From: Modestobacter italicus
GTDB taxonomy: Bacteria > Actinomycetota > Actinomycetes > Mycobacteriales > Geodermatophilaceae
Length of the DNA: 64,000 nucleotides
NCBI RefSeq assembly: GCF_019799965.1
Contig: NZ_JABGCJ010000002.1
Location: 682,001-746,000, forward strand
Direction of reading: 5' to 3'
Of this stretch, positions 61,363 to 64,000 are shown one piece after another. A model generated the notes under the pieces. It saw nothing but the letters and a program-made list of their open reading frames with translations, was not told the DNA's origin and made no database searches. Positions within the stretch are counted from its first letter, which is position 1; each line of letters opens with the position of its first letter. The translations under genes and the position numbers were made by a program.

Positions 61363-62159
61363 CGGCGCAGCAGCACGGTGATCGCGACCAGGCCGAGCAC
61401 GACGATGGCGGCGCGCAGCACCGTGGCGGGCAGCCGTCGTCCGAACGTGGAGCCCACGTACCCGCCGACCAGCGAGCCGGCGGCGACGAGGCCGGCTGCC
61501 CGCCAGTCGACCCGGTCGGTGGCGACGATGACGTAGGCCAGCGCGGCGACCGCGTTCACCCCCAGGGTGAGCACGTTCTTGATCGCGTTCAGCCGCTGCA
61601 GTGGCTCGCGCAGCAGCAACCCGAAGATGCCGATCTGCAGCACGCCCTGGCTGGCGGCGAAGTAGCCCCCGTACGTGCCGGTGACGTACGCGCCGGCGAA
61701 CAGGGCGGCGACCCGGCCGCGGCCCAGCCGGACGGCGCCGTCCACCAGGTCGTCCTCGGTGCCGGCCCGGGCCCGCCGGGCGGCCAGCCGGCGCTGCAGC
61801 AGCGGCTGCACCGCGACCAGGACGACGGCCAGCGCCACCAGGCCCGGGACGATCGCCTCGAAGGCCGAGGCGGGCAGGTGCAGCAGCAGGAAGGCGCCGG
61901 TGAGCGCGCCCAGCACCGAGGCCGGGAAGAGCCGCAGCAGCAGGCCGCGCTGGCCGCGCAGCTCCCGCCGGTAGCCGATCGCCCCGGTCAGGTTGCCCGG
62001 CACCAGGCCCAGGGAGTTGCTGATCGTGGCGGTCACCGGCGGCAGGCCGACGGCCAGCAGCACCGGGAAGGTGACCAGGGTGCCCGAGCCGACGACGGCG
62101 TTGATCGAGCCGGCGGCCAGCCCGGCGGCGGCCACCGCGACCATCTCCCACCCGGTCAT
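61359..62159 (-). CDS. TSUP (TauE/SafE) family permease, first of a tandem pair
   Basis: 266 residues from ATG 62159. It has the same architecture as the following gene: AAGLAAGSINAVVGSGTLVTFPVLLAVGLPPVTATISNSLGLVPGNLTG in the first repeat and AYVTGTYGGYFAASQGVLQIGIFGLLL in the second, with a charged loop between (RRARAGTEDDLVDGAVRLG). Substrate not predictable from sequence; no sulfur-metabolism gene adjoins. Confidence 0.86.
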   Translation of the reverse strand: MTGWEMVAVAAAGLAAGSINAVVGSGTLVTFPVLLAVGLPPVTATISNSLGLVPGNLTGAIGYRRELRGQRGLLLRLFPASVLGALTGAFLLLHLPASAFEAIVPGLVALAVVLVAVQPLLQRRLAARRARAGTEDDLVDGAVRLGRGRVAALFAGAYVTGTYGGYFAASQGVLQIGIFGLLLREPLQRLNAIKNVLTLGVNAVAALAYVIVATDRVDWRAAGLVAAGSLVGGYVGSTFGRRLPATVLRAAIVVLGLVAITVLLRR

Positions 62160-62180
62160 GCGGACATCGCCGCGAGGGTG

Positions 62181-62198
62181 TCACAGCCCCCGCTGTGA
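62181..62198. promoter_or_regulatory. Short dyad upstream of the TSUP pair
   Basis: TCACAG-CCCCCG-CTGTGA is a perfect 6-base dyad 21 bases ahead of the first TSUP start. It could be an operator or a weak hairpin between it and the upstream GGDEF-EAL gene. Confidence 0.35.
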
Positions 62199-62246
62199 GC
62201 CCGCACACCGCCGGGCGCCGCGGCGGGTGTCCGGACGGTGTGGAGG

Positions 62247-64000
62247 TCAGGCGGGGGCGAGCTCGCCGGCGCCGGACCGGCGGCGGTTCTCCGCGAGCCA
62301 GGCGGCGAACTCGGTCCTCGGCGCCGGCGGCAGGTGGAGGAAGCCCTGCAGGCCCCCGATGCCTGCCTCGCGCAGGAAGGTCTGTTGCTCCACGGACTCG
62401 ACGCCCTCGGCCACCGTCTCCAGGCCCAGCCGGGTGGCCATCTGCACGATCGCCTGCACCACGGCCTGGTCGGCGGCCTGGGTGAGCACGCCGGCGACGA
62501 ACGACCGGTCGATCTTGACGATGCTGATCGGCAGGCTGCGCAGCGTGGTCAGCGCCGAGTAGCCGGTGCCGAAGTCGTCGAGGGCGATGCCCACGCCCAT
62601 GGCGACGAGCTCGACGAGGGTGGCGGAGACGACGGGGGAGTCGAGCACCGTCGTCTCGGTGACCTCGATGACCAGTCGCTCCGGCGGCAGACCGGCGTCG
62701 GTCAGCGCCGAACGCGCCAGCTCCACGAACCGCGGGTGGGCCAGCTGGGTGGGGGAGGCGTTGACGTGGACCGTGACCGGGGCGTCGCCGGCGGACCAGC
62801 CGGCCGCGTCGCTGCACGCGGTGCGCAGCACCCACTCGCCCAGTGCCACGATCGCGCCGGTCTCCTCGGCCAGCGGCAGGAAGGTGTCGGGTCCGAGCAG
62901 CCCGCGCAGTGGGTGGGCCCACCGGACCAGCGCCTCGACGGCGGTGCAGCTGCCGTCGGTCGCCGACACGACCGGCTGGTAGACGAGCACCAGCTCCTGG
63001 CCGTCGACGGCGGCCCGCAGCTCGGCCTCGGCGGCCTCGGCGTCCGCCACCTTCAGCAGGTCGGCGGAGAAGAACTGCACTCGGTTCTTGCCCGCTGCCT
63101 TCGCCGCGTACATGGCCAGGTCGGCACGGTGCACGACGAGGGTCTCGGTCGCCCCGGGCTGGACCCGGGTGGCGCCGACGCTGGCACCGATCCGGGCCAG
63201 CCCTTCGGTCAGCTGGACGGGCGTGGAGATCAGCTCGAGCACGCGCTGGCCGATCTGACGGGCGTCGCCCTCGCTGGCGCCGCGCAGCAGCAGGGCGAAC
63301 TCGTCACCGCCCAGCCGGGCGCAGACGTCCGAGCGGCGCAGTGTGGCGGTCAGCTGGGTGCCCAGGTGGGCGAGCAGCCGGTCGCCGGCCTGGTGCCCGA
63401 GGCTGTCGTTGACCACCTTGAAGTCGTCCAGGTCGAGGAACAGCACCCACGACTCGGTCTCGGGCCGGGTCAGCGCGTCGTTCAGGGCGGTGGCGAACGC
63501 CGATCGGTTCGCCAGGCCGGTGAGCCCATCGGTCAGCGCCTGTGTCCGCAGCTCCTCGTGCGCCCGGCTGGTGCGCAGCGCCAGCGCGACCTGGTTGAGC
63601 ATCGACCGGGCGGCGCGCACGGCCTCCGGCGGGACGGTCGGCGTGGCCCCGAGCAGCATGTAGCTGCCGGGGGAGTCGGGCATGGCCAGGCACAGCCACT
63701 GGCCACGGATGCCCGAGCTGAGCACCAGCGCCGCCGACGGTTCCACCGGCCGGGCCTCGTCCGGGGCCAGCGCCGGGGGGACCAGGGTGCCGGGCAGCGT
63801 GGCGAGCGGCCGGAGGAACCCGCCGGCCGAGCCGACGACGCGGAGCACATCGCCGTCGGTGTGCAGGACGGCGGTGCGCAGGCCGGGGGTCGCGGCGCAG
63901 ACCGCCTCCGCGGTGGTCCAGGCGCGCCGCATGATCTCCCGCTGGTCGGTGACGCCCAGCAGCTGCCCGCCGAGTGCGGCCAGTGCCGCGTCGCGCCGCT
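62247..64000 (-). CDS. GGDEF-EAL cyclic di-GMP protein, N-terminus beyond window
   Basis: The frame stays open to the right edge; the ATG at 63932 is internal to a longer reading frame (RRDAALAALGGQLLGVTDQREI precedes it), so the gene is probably cut. From there it has part of a GAF-like sensor, a GGDEF domain with intact ARLGGDEFALLL and an inhibitory site RRSD five residues before it, and an EAL domain with AVEALVRWAHP, VHVNAS, IEVTETTVLD, ALDDFGTGYSAL, IVKIDRSFV and ETVAEGVES. All key residues of both catalytic halves seem present, so it may make and break cyclic di-GMP. Confidence 0.9.
   Translation of the reverse strand, partial: RRDAALAALGGQLLGVTDQREIMRRAWTTAEAVCAATPGLRTAVLHTDGDVLRVVGSAGGFLRPLATLPGTLVPPALAPDEARPVEPSAALVLSSGIRGQWLCLAMPDSPGSYMLLGATPTVPPEAVRAARSMLNQVALALRTSRAHEELRTQALTDGLTGLANRSAFATALNDALTRPETESWVLFLDLDDFKVVNDSLGHQAGDRLLAHLGTQLTATLRRSDVCARLGGDEFALLLRGASEGDARQIGQRVLELISTPVQLTEGLARIGASVGATRVQPGATETLVVHRADLAMYAAKAAGKNRVQFFSADLLKVADAEAAEAELRAAVDGQELVLVYQPVVSATDGSCTAVEALVRWAHPLRGLLGPDTFLPLAEETGAIVALGEWVLRTACSDAAGWSAGDAPVTVHVNASPTQLAHPRFVELARSALTDAGLPPERLVIEVTETTVLDSPVVSATLVELVAMGVGIALDDFGTGYSALTTLRSLPISIVKIDRSFVAGVLTQAADQAVVQAIVQMATRLGLETVAEGVESVEQQTFLREAGIGGLQGFLHLPPAPRTEFAAWLAENRRRSGAGELAPA

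Overview
The window is about 64 kb of very GC-rich DNA with densely packed genes, many GTG starts, 4-base GTGA/ATGA gene overlaps and actinobacterial markers: mycobacterial-type integration host factor, a PriA without helicase motifs, mycothiol-type arsenate reductase, an EF-G2-like GTPase and a LexA box of the TCGAAC-N4-GTTCGA type. Gene order and protein style fit a Geodermatophilaceae-like actinobacterium (Blastococcus/Geodermatophilus/Modestobacter type). That is an inference; no rRNA or tRNA gene was seen. It looks like ordinary chromosome: no transposase, phage, CRISPR or plasmid genes were found.

Bases 1-21000 are a conserved housekeeping block on the + strand. It carries the end of the pyrimidine operon (PyrD-like, pyrF), two small membrane proteins, mihF-gmk-rpoZ, coaBC, metK-priA, def-fmt-rsmB, rpe-ribD-ribE-ribBA-ribH and hisE-hisG. 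Minus-strand membrane and hypothetical genes interrupt it, three of them diverged paralogs (12372-15320). Three genes (gmk, priA, fmt) lack any ATG/GTG/TTG in a credible place and appear to start at a CTG overlapping the previous TGA as CTGA.

Bases 20960-28100 hold an SSI-like lipoprotein, a DUF2877 (AllH-like) gene divergent from a PucR regulator that precedes an NCS2 uracil/xanthine permease, an SRPBCC protein and an EamA exporter. Bases 28100-34300 are an arsenic region: arsR divergent from acr3-arsC-mycothiol-type arsC, then a Usp-like protein and an APC permease, then a flavoprotein divergent from a second, differently built ArsR. Bases 34300-42700 hold membrane proteins, an EVE-domain protein, an orphan MurE-like ligase that has lost the DNPR motif, an MFS exporter, small unknown genes (one behind a perfect LexA box) and an AraC regulator divergent from an alpha/beta hydrolase.

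Bases 42200-64000 hold GNAT-malQ, a membrane protein with a WPDWDLP repeat loop, an acetyltransferase-TetR-MFS operon with a perfect operator, hrpB, an EF-G2-like gene coupled to a DASS transporter, an LLM flavoprotein with a GH13 enzyme, DoxX, an ArsR-SRPBCC pair with twin operators, a GAF-ANTAR regulator, two tandem TSUP permeases and a GGDEF-EAL protein running off the right edge.

Two DNA-level themes recur: TANNNT -10 motifs 6-8 bases ahead of start codons, implying leaderless mRNAs, and a stem-loop family immediately behind the stop codons of rpoZ, hisE and the PucR gene. All family assignments rest on reading motifs and lengths; no database search was possible.
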